Shown here: piece after piece, positions 1 to 7,177 of the stretch
Layout of the letters: each line of letters begins with the position of its first letter
How positions within the stretch are numbered: the first letter of the stretch is position 1
From: G020354085 sp964629975
GTDB taxonomy: Bacteria > Pseudomonadota > Gammaproteobacteria > Acidiferrobacterales > Sulfurifustaceae
Assembly: GCA_964629975.1 (NCBI GenBank)
Contig: CAZVUN010000114.1
Coordinates: 1-9,760 of the forward strand
Direction of reading: 5' to 3'
DNA: 9,760 nt
Notes under the pieces: generated by a model
What the model saw: the letters and a program-made list of their open reading frames with translations, nothing else
Databases searched by the model: none
Told to the model about the DNA's origin: nothing
Translations under genes and position numbers: made by a program

Positions 1-2
1 CG

Positions 3-557
3 GTGCCGCCGCCGCACGCCGATCTGCTGGTCGATCTGCTGGCGGCGGGGGATGCGCGGCTTGCGGAGTTGCTGGACGGGCTCAGGCCCGCGGGAGTGCT
101 GGCGGTGCTGGCGCTCGCCGAGATCGAGCGCGGTGATGCCGAAGGCGTGCACCTCGCGTATGAGGCGATGATGGCGTTCGACACGCCGGCGGCGGGCCGG
201 ATCTACGCCGAGCGTGTTGCCGCCGCGCTGCGTGGGAGCCTCGAGGGAGCAGCGCTGCACCGGCATTGCGCACGCAAGCCCTTGTGGAAGGCGCTCGCCA
301 TCATTGCCGAGCACACCGGGCGCCACGACTGCAAGGCACTCGCCGAAGTGATCCGGCTGCTCGCCGCGCCGCCGGGCGCGGTCCCGGACGAAGCGCTTGA
401 GCGCCTGCGTGCGGCGCTGCGAGAGGCAGGCGTGCGTTTCCTCGGCATCGACGAGCATGCCGCGCGCTTCGAGTTGCACGGACGGGAGCATCAGCCCGTC
501 ACCCACAAGCGCTTGCGCGATACCCTCGCTGAAGTCCGACAGGCGCGGTTTGCCTAG
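3..557 (+). CDS. Hypothetical protein, probably 5'-partial
   Basis: I do not recognise this protein. The frame is open to the left edge of the window. The first possible start is a GTG at base 3 with no visible ribosome binding site, so the visible 184 residues may be the C-terminal part of a longer protein. The codons show the strong third-position G/C bias of the neighbouring genes, which supports real coding. The sequence is rich in Ala, Leu, Arg and Glu and looks largely alpha-helical and soluble, with no signal peptide or membrane segment in the visible part. A His/Cys cluster (HRHCARK, about residues 86-92) and a basic C-terminal end (KRLRDTL) stand out but match no motif I can name. 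It ends with TAG only 37 bases before the convergent end of ybbP, with no clear terminator between. Nothing in the context assigns a function. Confidence 0.6.
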   Translation: MPPPHADLLVDLLAAGDARLAELLDGLRPAGVLAVLALAEIERGDAEGVHLAYEAMMAFDTPAAGRIYAERVAAALRGSLEGAALHRHCARKPLWKALAIIAEHTGRHDCKALAEVIRLLAAPPGAVPDEALERLRAALREAGVRFLGIDEHAARFELHGREHQPVTHKRLRDTLAEVRQARFA

Positions 558-594
558 CAGGGCCGATCGGTGCGCGCACTGCCGTCAGCAGCGG

Positions 595-3093
595 CTAAGT
601 CTGGCGCAGCGTCGCAAGCGGCGGCTGGTTGAGCACCGAGCGCGTGCCGAGCACGCCCGCGATGCCGACCCCGATCGCCCCGAGCGCCATGCTGACGATC
701 CCGACCCGGGGATTGAAGCGAAAGCCCACCTCGAATACGTACATGCCAAGCACGTAGGCGATGAGCGTGGCGGCCAGACCGGCGAGCAGCCCGGCGGCAG
801 CGCCGAGGGTGACGAACTCCGCCGCTAACCCTCGCAGCAGATGTTCGCGCCGCGCGCCGAGCGTGCGCAGCAGCGCCGTCTCATAGCGGCGTTGGTCGTG
901 GGTCGAGGCGATCGCGGCGTACAGCACCGCGAGGCCGGCGGCGAGCGCGAACAGGAACACGTACTCGAGTGCCGCGGACACGCGATCCATGAGCGCACGC
1001 ACGCGAACCATGAGCGCGTCGACGTCGATCACCGTCACGTTCGAGAAGGCGCGCACCAGCTCGGTCAGCACCGCCTTGTCGGACGGCGCCAGATACAGAC
1101 TCGTGATCCATTGCGCCGGCTGGTCTTCGAGCACGCCGGGCGGCAGCACGGTGAAGAAGTTCACCTGGAAGGAATCCCACTTGACCTTGCGCAGGCTGGT
1201 CACCTCCAGCGCGACGTCGGTGCCGGAGACGTTGAAGCTGAGCACGTCGCCGAGCTTGAGGCCGAGCGTCTTGGCGAGTTCCTGCTCGACCGAGATCACC
1301 CGGCTCCCGCGTTCGTTCGGCTGCCACCAGCGGCCGGCGACGATGCGGTTGTCGGTCTGCGGCTGCGCGGCCCACGACAGGTTGAACTCGCGCGTCACCA
1401 GGCGCTGCGCGCGAAGTTCGCGGTAGCGATCGGCCGCCACCGGCTGGCCGTTGATGGCGGTCAGGCGCGCGCGCACCATCGGGTACAGGCCCGGTGTCTC
1501 GACGCCGCGGGTGCGGAAGAAGTCTTGCACCGCCTGGACCTGATCGGCCTGGATGTTGATGAGGAAATGATTGGGCGCGTTGGCCGGCAGCCGGCCGCGC
1601 CAGGCATCGAGCAGATCGGCGCGCACCACCGCGAGCAGCACCAGCACCATGATGCCGACACCGAGCGCCATGATCTGCACGCTGCTCGCGCGCGAGCGGC
1701 GCGCGATGTTGGCGAGCCCGAACCGCCAGGCGATGCCGACGCGCGCGCGCAGCGGCGAAACCAGTTTCACCAGACCGGCCGCGGCGCCGCCCAGCACCGC
1801 AACCGTGGCGGCGGCACCGGCGAGCACGATGGCGGCGAGGCGGCTGTCCTGCGCCTGCCAGAACACGAGCGCCGCGATGGCCGCGGCCACGGTGCCGTAC
1901 AGGAACCAGCCGGGCGGCGGCAGCGGGCCCAGGTCGCGGCGCAGCACGCGCAGCGGGGAGACGTTCCTCAGCACCGCGAGCGGCGGCAGCGCAAACCCGA
2001 GCAGGGTGATGAGACCGGTGGCGAGGCCCGGGAGCAGCGGCTGCCAGGAGGGCAGCGGCAGCTCGGTGAGCAGCAGCTCCCCGAGAATGCGCGTGAGTCC
2101 CTCCTGCGCGACGAAGCCAAGCGCTGCACCGCCGAGGCTTGCCGCCACGGCGAGCGCCAGCATTTCGATGGCGAACACGCGCACGATCAGGCCCTGGGTC
2201 GCGCCGAAGCAGCGCAACACGGCGGTGGCGTCGAGATGCCGCTCGCTGTAACGGCGCGCGGCCGCGGCCACCGCAACCCCGGCGAGCAGCACGCTCAGAA
2301 GCGCGGCGAGCCCGAGGAAGCGCTCGGCGCGCTCCAGCGCGGTGCGCAGCTCGGGGCGCCCCTCTTCGACGGTGAGCAGATTCTCACCGGGCGCGAGCCG
2401 CGGTTTCAGCCAGGCGCGGAACTCGCGCACCTTCGCCGCCTCGCCGGCGGCGAGCAGGCGGTACTCCGCGCGGCTGCCGGGCTGAAGGAGTCCGGTGGCG
2501 GGCAGGTCCTCGGCGCGCATCAGCACGCGCGGCGCGACGCTGAAGGCGTCGCCGCCGCGGTCGGGCTCGAAGGTGAGCAGCGCGGCGATGCGCAACGGCG
2601 CGTTGCCGAGTTGAAGGGTGTCGCCGACACCGACGTTGAGCAGTTGCAGCAGGCGCGTCTCCACCCAAACCGTGCCGGCGTCCGGCAGGCGGTCGACGCT
2701 TTGGTCGGGTGCGAACGCGCGCTCGGCGATGCGCAGCGCCCCGCGCAGCGGGTAGCCGTGCGTGACCGCCTTGATCTCGACCAGTTGCGTGGCGTCGGCC
2801 GCGAGCGCCACGCTGCGCAGCGCGATGAATTCGGTGGTACGCAGGCCCAGGGCCTGGGCGTGCGCACGTTTGTCGGCGGCGAGCGGATCGTGCGCGGCGA
2901 TGGCGAGATCGGCGGCGAGCAATTCGGCGGCCTGCGCCCGCATGCCGAGGCGCACGCGATCGGTGAAGAAGCCGACCGCGGTGATCGCGCCGACCGCAAT
3001 CACCAGCGCCGCGGCCAGGATGCGCAGCTCGCCGGCGCGCCAGTCGCGCGCCAGTTGCCGAGTCGCGAAGCGCAGCACCTGCGCAGTTCTCAT
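595..3093 (-). CDS. ybbP: ABC transporter permease, YbbP/FtsX-MacB type
   Basis: Inner-membrane permease of a type VII (FtsX/MacB-like) ABC transporter, 832 residues and close in length to E. coli YbbP. The visible order is a membrane helix near residues 24-43, a large periplasmic domain (about 44-255), helices near 260-280, 308-331 and 352-372 (first FtsX core), two helices near 396-413 and 418-443, one near 472-491, a second periplasmic domain (about 495-705), and helices near 709-730, 757-783 and 795-816 (second FtsX core). That makes ten helices. Cytoplasmic coupling segments of the FtsX type follow helices 2 and 8 (AVLRCFGAT near 291-299; ALLRTLGAR near 740-748). I chose the ATG at 3093 because it overlaps the ybbA stop in an ATGA, with GAGG about 10 bases upstream inside ybbA. 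A start 25 codons further upstream would run through the end of ybbA. Family knowledge: such permeases usually do mechanical work on periplasmic partners or lipids rather than classical import. The substrate is inferred, not seen. Confidence 0.93.
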   Translation of the reverse strand: MRTAQVLRFATRQLARDWRAGELRILAAALVIAVGAITAVGFFTDRVRLGMRAQAAELLAADLAIAAHDPLAADKRAHAQALGLRTTEFIALRSVALAADATQLVEIKAVTHGYPLRGALRIAERAFAPDQSVDRLPDAGTVWVETRLLQLLNVGVGDTLQLGNAPLRIAALLTFEPDRGGDAFSVAPRVLMRAEDLPATGLLQPGSRAEYRLLAAGEAAKVREFRAWLKPRLAPGENLLTVEEGRPELRTALERAERFLGLAALLSVLLAGVAVAAAARRYSERHLDATAVLRCFGATQGLIVRVFAIEMLALAVAASLGGAALGFVAQEGLTRILGELLLTELPLPSWQPLLPGLATGLITLLGFALPPLAVLRNVSPLRVLRRDLGPLPPPGWFLYGTVAAAIAALVFWQAQDSRLAAIVLAGAAATVAVLGGAAAGLVKLVSPLRARVGIAWRFGLANIARRSRASSVQIMALGVGIMVLVLLAVVRADLLDAWRGRLPANAPNHFLINIQADQVQAVQDFFRTRGVETPGLYPMVRARLTAINGQPVAADRYRELRAQRLVTREFNLSWAAQPQTDNRIVAGRWWQPNERGSRVISVEQELAKTLGLKLGDVLSFNVSGTDVALEVTSLRKVKWDSFQVNFFTVLPPGVLEDQPAQWITSLYLAPSDKAVLTELVRAFSNVTVIDVDALMVRVRALMDRVSAALEYVFLFALAAGLAVLYAAIASTHDQRRYETALLRTLGARREHLLRGLAAEFVTLGAAAGLLAGLAATLIAYVLGMYVFEVGFRFNPRVGIVSMALGAIGVGIAGVLGTRSVLNQPPLATLRQT

Positions 3094-3806
3094 GCGCGCC
3101 GCGCCTCGGTCCGGGTTTGCGATGTGCCCACCAGCCGTCCCGCCTCGAGCTTGAGCACGCGGTGACAATGGCCGGCGACGGTAGTGTCGTGGGTGACGAG
3201 CACGAGGGTCGCGCCCTGCGCGCGGTTCAAGTCGAACAGCAGCTCGGTGATGCGGCCGCCGGTGTGTTGATCGAGATTGCCGGTCGGTTCGTCGGCGAAC
3301 AGGATCTTGGGGCGCGCGGCGAAGGCGCGCGCGATGGCGCAGCGCTGCTGTTCGCCGCCAGAGAGCTGATTCGGGTAGTGCCCGAGGCGCGCGCCTAACC
3401 CCACGCGCGCGAGGATCTCGGCGGCCTGCGCGCGTGCGCGCGCTTCGCCGGCGAGCTCGAGCGGCAGCATCACGTTTTCGAGCGCGGTCAGGCCAGGGAG
3501 CAGCTGAAACGACTGGAACACGAAACCGACCGAGCGCGCGCGCAACGCCGCACGACCGTCTTCGTCGAGCGCGCCCAGGTCCACGCCGTCGAGGCGCACC
3601 CGCCCGCTCGTGGGAACATCAAGCCCGGCGAGCAGACCGAGCAGCGTCGACTTGCCCGACCCGGACACGCCGACAATGGCCACCGCCTCGGCGGGCGCGA
3701 CCGTGAAGCTGATATCATCGAGAATCGTGAGTTCGCCCTCGGGGCTGGCGACACGTTTGCTCAGACGCTCGGCCTCGATGAGCGGCGCGGGGGAAGAGGC
3801 GGTCAT
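3090..3806 (-). CDS. ybbA: ABC transporter ATP-binding protein YbbA
   Basis: ATPase subunit of the YbbA-YbbP transporter, 238 residues and of the LolD/MacB class. All nucleotide-binding motifs are present: Walker A GVSGSGKST at 46-54, Q-loop Gln98 (FVFQSF), signature LSGGE at 148-152, Walker B ILFADE at 168-173 with catalytic Glu173, D-loop GNLD at 176-179 and switch His206 (VTHD). The protein should be cytoplasmic and bind the YbbP coupling helices. The start at 3806 gives the normal family length and has AGGAA about 10 bases upstream. A start 20 codons earlier would extend antisense through the tesA signal sequence and adds an unconserved-looking tail, so I reject it. The ATG shares the tetranucleotide CATG with the start of divergent tesA. 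The 3' end overlaps ybbP by 4 bases, so translation is probably coupled. A likely promoter lies inside tesA (3837-3866). Confidence 0.95.
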   Translation of the reverse strand: MTASSPAPLIEAERLSKRVASPEGELTILDDISFTVAPAEAVAIVGVSGSGKSTLLGLLAGLDVPTSGRVRLDGVDLGALDEDGRAALRARSVGFVFQSFQLLPGLTALENVMLPLELAGEARARAQAAEILARVGLGARLGHYPNQLSGGEQQRCAIARAFAARPKILFADEPTGNLDQHTGGRITELLFDLNRAQGATLVLVTHDTTVAGHCHRVLKLEAGRLVGTSQTRTEARRA

Positions 3807-4419
3807 GCGCAGACTGTTCCTGTGGATGGCAATCGCATTATGGAGTGGGGTCGCGGCGGCCGACAAACCAGTGCTGCTGGTGGTCGGTGACAGCCTGTCG
3901 GCGGCCTACGGCATGGAGGCGGCGCAGGGCTGGGTGGCGCTCCTGCAAAGACGCCTCGATGCACAGGGATATGCCTACCGGGTGATCAACGCCAGCGTGA
4001 GCGGCGAGACCACGAGCGGGGGCCGCGCGCGTCTGCCGGCGCTGCTCAAGCAGCACCGGCCGGCGATCGTGCTGATTGCCCTCGGCGGCAACGACGGCCT
4101 GCGCGGGCTGCCGGTGGCGCAGATGCGGGGCAATCTCCAGGGCATGATCGACGCGGCGCGCGCGGGCGGTGCGCGCGTGCTGCTCGCCGGCGTGCGCCTG
4201 CCGCCCAACTACGGCCCGGCCTACACCGGGGAGTTCCATCGCGTCTATCGCGATCTGGCGCGCAGCGAACGCACTGCGCTGGTGCCGTTCCTCCTCGAAG
4301 GCATCGATCTTGATCTCACGCTCATGCAGGACGACCGCCTGCACCCGGCATCGGCCGCGCAGGCGCGCATCCTCGACAACGTCTGGCCAGCGCTGCAGCC
4401 GCTGCTCGCCGCGCGATGA
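3805..4419 (+). CDS. tesA: Periplasmic GDSL esterase / acyl-CoA thioesterase I / lysophospholipase L1 (TesA)
   Basis: SGNH/GDSL hydrolase of 204 residues that cleaves acyl thioesters and esters, including lysophospholipids, in the periplasm. A signal peptide is visible (MRR, hydrophobic stretch, VAAA before Asp20), with cleavage probably after Ala19. The SGNH blocks are intact: GDSLSAAYG at 28-36 with nucleophile Ser30, the block II glycine in VSGETTSGG (65-73), GGND at 94-97 with oxyanion Asn96, and DDRLHP at 176-181 with catalytic Asp177 and His180. AGAGG lies 5 bases before the ATG. The start codon overlaps the divergent ybbA start. The TGA overlaps the ATG of the next lipoprotein gene by 4 bases, so the two are probably translated from one message. 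TesA beside YbbA-YbbP is a standard gammaproteobacterial arrangement. From memory, recent E. coli work links TesA physically to YbbAP. I could not find a convincing tesA promoter inside ybbA; TATCAT at 3713-3718 lacks a good -35. Confidence 0.95.
   Translation: MRRLFLWMAIALWSGVAAADKPVLLVVGDSLSAAYGMEAAQGWVALLQRRLDAQGYAYRVINASVSGETTSGGRARLPALLKQHRPAIVLIALGGNDGLRGLPVAQMRGNLQGMIDAARAGGARVLLAGVRLPPNYGPAYTGEFHRVYRDLARSERTALVPFLLEGIDLDLTLMQDDRLHPASAAQARILDNVWPALQPLLAAR
3837..3866 (-). promoter_or_regulatory. Candidate sigma70 promoter of ybbA-ybbP inside tesA
   Basis: Read on the minus strand there is a -35-like TTGTCG (3866-3861, 4 of 6 consensus), an 18-base spacer and a -10-like CATAAT (3842-3837, 5 of 6). 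Transcription would start near 3829, giving a leader of about 23 bases that holds the AGGAA ribosome binding site of ybbA. Because ybbA and tesA have overlapping starts, this promoter sits within the tesA signal-peptide codons. Assigned by eye from sequence only. Confidence 0.4.
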
Positions 4420-5303
4420 TCGGGCGCGTCGCGCTGCTGCTCACCGCGCTGTGGCTCACCGGCTGCTCGGTGCAGTTCGGCTACGAGCGGCTCGACCGTC
4501 TGATCCCGTGGTATCTCGATGACTACGTCGATTTCAGCGGCGAGCAGTACGCGGCACTGCGCGACGCGCTGCACGCGCAGCTCTGCTGGCACCGCGACAC
4601 GCAGCTGCCGCGCTATGCGGCGTGGTTGCGCGGCATCGACCGGGATTTGCAGGGCGAGTTGAGCGCCGCGGCGCTCGACCGCTACGAGGCCGAGCTGTGG
4701 GCGGCGTGGAAGGATCTGCTGCGGCAGGTGGTGCCGGATGCCGCGCGCCTGCTCGCCGATCTCTCCGACCGCCAGGTCGAGGAACTGGCCGAGCGCTTCG
4801 AGCTCAAGAACCGCGAGTACGCCGCCGAGCGCGTCGATTCCGCCCCGCGCAAGCAACGCGCGCGTGCCGCGCGCGAGATGCGCAAGATGCTGGAGCGCTG
4901 GACCGGTGATCTCACCGACGAGCAGGAGCGCGCGCTGACACGCTGGCGCGATGACATCGCGCTGCTTGGCGCCGAGCGCCTGGCCGTGCGGCGCGCCTGG
5001 CAGGCGCGCCTGCTCGCACTGCTGCGCGAGCGCCACGACCCGGCGCGCCTGCAGGCCGGGCTGCACGAGCTGTTCGTCGACTTCGAGAGCCTGCGCACGC
5101 CCGCCTACCAGCGCCAGTGGCAGCACAACGCGCAGCTTACCAAGACGCTCATCCTGCACGTGCAGGCGAGCCTGACACCGCGCCAGAAGGCACACATCAC
5201 CGAGCGCATTGCCGGCTTGATCGACGATTTCACGCAGCTTGCCCATGACCGCGACGCGCGCCGGGCGTGCGCCCAGATGGCGATCCCGGGCACGGCGCCG
5301 TAA
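4416..5303 (+). CDS. DUF6279-type lipoprotein
   Basis: Predicted lipoprotein of 295 residues. The N-terminus has a short hydrophobic signal and the lipobox LTGC at 14-17. Cys17 would be lipidated, and the following Ser18 predicts sorting to the outer membrane. The mature part starts with the motif LIPWYLDDYVDF (29-40), then a W59HR...LPRYA (64-68) segment. I associate this pattern with the DUF6279 family of proteobacterial lipoproteins (assigned from memory, no search run). The rest is almost entirely charged alpha-helix, rich in Arg, Glu, Leu and Ala, without membrane spans and with possible coiled-coil stretches. No catalytic motif is seen. The ATG overlaps the tesA stop (ATGA) and there is no Shine-Dalgarno before it, so translation probably depends on ribosomes finishing tesA. 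This ties its expression to TesA and suggests, without proving, a role with TesA or YbbAP at the envelope. Function unknown. Confidence 0.88.
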   Translation: MIGRVALLLTALWLTGCSVQFGYERLDRLIPWYLDDYVDFSGEQYAALRDALHAQLCWHRDTQLPRYAAWLRGIDRDLQGELSAAALDRYEAELWAAWKDLLRQVVPDAARLLADLSDRQVEELAERFELKNREYAAERVDSAPRKQRARAAREMRKMLERWTGDLTDEQERALTRWRDDIALLGAERLAVRRAWQARLLALLRERHDPARLQAGLHELFVDFESLRTPAYQRQWQHNAQLTKTLILHVQASLTPRQKAHITERIAGLIDDFTQLAHDRDARRACAQMAIPGTAP

Positions 5304-5305
5304 GT

Positions 5306-5345
5306 CACCGCCGCGTGATCCGTGGCGGTGCGACAAACTGTCGCA
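5306..5345. other. Two adjacent hairpins after the DUF6279 gene
   Basis: Three bases after the stop codon, 5306-5315 pairs with 5321-5330 (10-bp stem including one G-T, loop TGATC). Directly next to it, 5329-5335 pairs with 5339-5345 (7-bp stem TGCGACA/TGTCGCA, loop AAC). The stems share two bases, so they cannot both form completely. No T-run follows, so this is not a classical intrinsic terminator. It may be a transcript 3'-end structure. Confidence 0.4.
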
Positions 5346-5460
5346 GCGCGCTCGTTGTGCCGCGCCGGTTGCGGCTTTGATCGCCATCAAGGCGCGCTCG
5401 CGCCATCGCGCTAGCATGATTGCAGTAGGCAAAGGCGCATCCGTGGGAAGGGCAGTGACC
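5346..5460. other. Intergenic leader before the propeller lipoprotein gene
   Basis: This 115-base stretch precedes the ATG at 5461. It contains a small dyad at 5375-5392 (TTGAT, 4-base centre, ATCAA, with flanking pairs) and a lone -10-like TAGCAT at 5412-5417 without a matching -35. AAGGG at 5448-5452 is the ribosome binding site, 8 bases before the ATG. I see no convincing promoter and no gene. Confidence 0.3.
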
Positions 5461-7077
5461 ATGAACGGGCGCGGGAGTCAGCGGTGGCGTGTCCTCGCGG
5501 CGATCAGCGTGGCGCTGCTGGTCAGTGCGAGCTGCAGCGGGGGCGGCGGTGGCGGCGACTCGCCGCCGCCCAATCAGCCTCCGTGGGCCTTCTTCACCGC
5601 GACCCCAACGAGCGGCGTCTACCCGCTCTCCGTCGCGTTTGATGGCACCACCTCCATCGATTACGACGGCACGGTCGTCGGCTACCGGTGGGACTTCGGC
5701 GATGGCGAGACCGGCAGCGGCAGCGTCGTCACCCATCGGTACGCCACGCCCGGCGTCTACAGCGTCACCCTCACGGTGACCGACGACGACGGCGCCACGC
5801 ACAGCGTCACCCAATCCGATCTGGTGCAGGTGCACCGCACGATCTGGCGCTTCGACGTCGACAAGCCGGTGTACTACTCGGCGCCGGCAGTCGCCGCCGA
5901 CGGCACCATCTACTTTGCGACCGGCATCCTGCTGAACACGAGCAGCGGCAGCCTCTATGCCGTCAACCCGGACGGCAGCCTCAAGTGGAAATACGATCTC
6001 GAAAACAGCAGCGACGACGACAACATCTGGACCTCCGACAACAACGGCGCCTCGCCCGCGATCGGCGCCGACGGCACGGTCTATCTGGTCGATCACCGCA
6101 ACGTGGTGTACGCGCTCAACCCGGACGGCAGCCTCAAGTGGAAGCGAAAGGACCCGCTGGAAAGCGACTTCTGGTGGCACGTGGGTCAGAAGACCCCGGC
6201 GATCGGTGCGGACGGGACGCTGTACGTGTGCGGGGTCTTGCGGCTGTATGCCCTGGACCCGGACGACGGCTCGATCGTGTGGGAGTCGCAGGAGCTGCGC
6301 GGCGGCAACGCCTGCGCCGTGTCGGCGGCCGTGGGGGCCGATGGCACGGTGTATCTCGCCTCCAACGACTGGTTCTACGCCTTCAAGCCCGATGGGGAGC
6401 TCAAGTGGCCGCAGCCGTTCCAGATGGATTGGGGCGACGAAAAATCCTTCTCCGCGCCGGCGATCGGGCCGGACGGGACCATCTACTTCGGCGCGGAGGG
6501 CACTGCCTACGACCACAGTGGGATCGGACAGCTCTACGCGCTCAATCCCGATGGCACGCTCAAGTGGCGCTACAACGTGCCGGGCTGGCGCCCGATCCGC
6601 GCCTCGCCGGTGATCGCTGCGGACGGAACGATCTATGTGACGACCAAGGCGTACTGGGACGCGAACGCGCCCGAACCGCGCCAGCCGGCCTTGTGCCTGG
6701 CGCTTGCCCCCGATGGCACCCTCAAGTGGAGCTATGAGATCGCGCCCAGCGAGTGGATACCGGTGCCGCAGGACTCTTATTCCTCACCGGCGATCGGGGC
6801 CGACGGGACGATCTATTTCGGCGCCGAAACCGGCTTTCTCTACGCACTCAATCCGGACGGCACCCTCAAGTGGAAGGAGAACTTCTATAACGGCATCAAC
6901 TGGTCCTCGCCCGCCATCCTGCCCGACGGCACGCTCTACATCGGCGGCATGCGCAGCGATGAGACCACGGTGTGGCTCGGGCGTGTCGCGGCGATCCGCA
7001 CCGACAGTCCCGGGCTCGCTGCGAGCCCGTGGCCGAAGTTCCGGCGCGACCTCGCCAACGCCGGCCGCGCCGACTGA
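5461..7077 (+). CDS. Lipoprotein with PKD domain and eight-repeat PQQ-like beta-propeller
   Basis: Predicted exported lipoprotein of 538 residues, function unknown. A positively charged start and hydrophobic stretch lead to a non-ideal lipobox (VSASC, Cys25), followed by a Gly6 run and Pro-rich linker that would tether the mature protein. Residues about 42-123 form a PKD domain (YRWDFGDGE at 75-83, HRYATPGVYSVTLTV at 92-106). Residues about 127-538 hold eight repeats, each beginning S/A-P-A-x-x-x-DGT-hydrophobic-Y; the Asp of DGT falls at 147, 204, 251, 294, 338, 388, 448 and 489. Seven end with a DG-x-L-K-W-like strand (one reads DGSIVW). The last ends instead in PWPKFRRD...AGR (523-536), a motif often found at the edge of such propellers and probably closing the ring. 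There are no membrane spans or recognisable catalytic residues. Family knowledge: PKD plus PQQ-like (BamB-like) propellers usually bind proteins or polysaccharide; PQQ binding is not implied. I chose the ATG at 5461 because it has a good ribosome binding site and begins the signal sequence. Sampled base composition is lower in GC than in the neighbours. Confidence 0.88.
   Translation: MNGRGSQRWRVLAAISVALLVSASCSGGGGGGDSPPPNQPPWAFFTATPTSGVYPLSVAFDGTTSIDYDGTVVGYRWDFGDGETGSGSVVTHRYATPGVYSVTLTVTDDDGATHSVTQSDLVQVHRTIWRFDVDKPVYYSAPAVAADGTIYFATGILLNTSSGSLYAVNPDGSLKWKYDLENSSDDDNIWTSDNNGASPAIGADGTVYLVDHRNVVYALNPDGSLKWKRKDPLESDFWWHVGQKTPAIGADGTLYVCGVLRLYALDPDDGSIVWESQELRGGNACAVSAAVGADGTVYLASNDWFYAFKPDGELKWPQPFQMDWGDEKSFSAPAIGPDGTIYFGAEGTAYDHSGIGQLYALNPDGTLKWRYNVPGWRPIRASPVIAADGTIYVTTKAYWDANAPEPRQPALCLALAPDGTLKWSYEIAPSEWIPVPQDSYSSPAIGADGTIYFGAETGFLYALNPDGTLKWKENFYNGINWSSPAILPDGTLYIGGMRSDETTVWLGRVAAIRTDSPGLAASPWPKFRRDLANAGRAD
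5963..5990 (+). repeat. Direct repeat copy 1 within propeller gene
   Basis: A 28-base stretch encoding most of N-P-D-G-S-L-K-W-K is identical, base for base, to 6116-6143. The copies mark the ends of the first two propeller repeats. Identity at synonymous positions suggests recent duplication or gene conversion, or selection for the same codons. Confidence 0.85.
6116..6143 (+). repeat. Direct repeat copy 2 within propeller gene
   Basis: Second copy of the 28-base repeat, 153 bases (51 codons) after the first and in the same frame. Later blades (for example near 6544 and 6850) carry diverged versions of the same motif. Confidence 0.85.
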
Positions 7078-7177
7078 CCGGCAGGCGGGCGGTGCGGCGC
7101 CCGCCGCCCCGCCAAGCCGCAGGGCACTCCAGGCGAGGGGTCCGGGTGCGCCGGTGTCCGAATTTGCCCTGGATCAA
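7078..7177. other. GC-rich spacer after the propeller gene
   Basis: Just after the stop is a very GC-rich stretch. GGGCGG at 7087-7092 can pair with CCGCCC at 7104-7109, and other registers are possible. No T-run follows, so an intrinsic terminator is not supported. No gene seen. Confidence 0.3.

Noticed and set aside
570..579. Perfect 10-base palindrome GTGCGCGCAC between gene 1 and ybbP
   Set aside because: It has no loop or T-run for a terminator, and such alternating GC palindromes are common in this composition.
841..3165. A 774-codon open frame on the plus strand across ybbP
   Set aside because: It is fully antisense to the intact ten-helix permease, and its product is a low-complexity His/Gly/Arg/Glu-rich sequence typical of the opposite strand of a GC-rich gene.
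4245..5462. A 405-codon open frame on the minus strand opposite the DUF6279 gene
   Set aside because: It runs antisense through tesA and the lipoprotein gene, which have lipobox, catalytic motifs and coupled starts. The product lacks any motif.
5305..6516. A 403-codon open frame on the minus strand opposite the propeller gene
   Set aside because: Its repetitive Val/Gly/Arg pattern is the mirror of the propeller repeats, which have clear domain structure on the plus strand.
5461..7077. Reading the propeller protein as a PQQ-dependent dehydrogenase
   Set aside because: It is a lipoprotein of 538 residues with a PKD domain and none of the PQQ- or calcium-binding or catalytic motifs I would expect; the repeats are PQQ-like only in fold.
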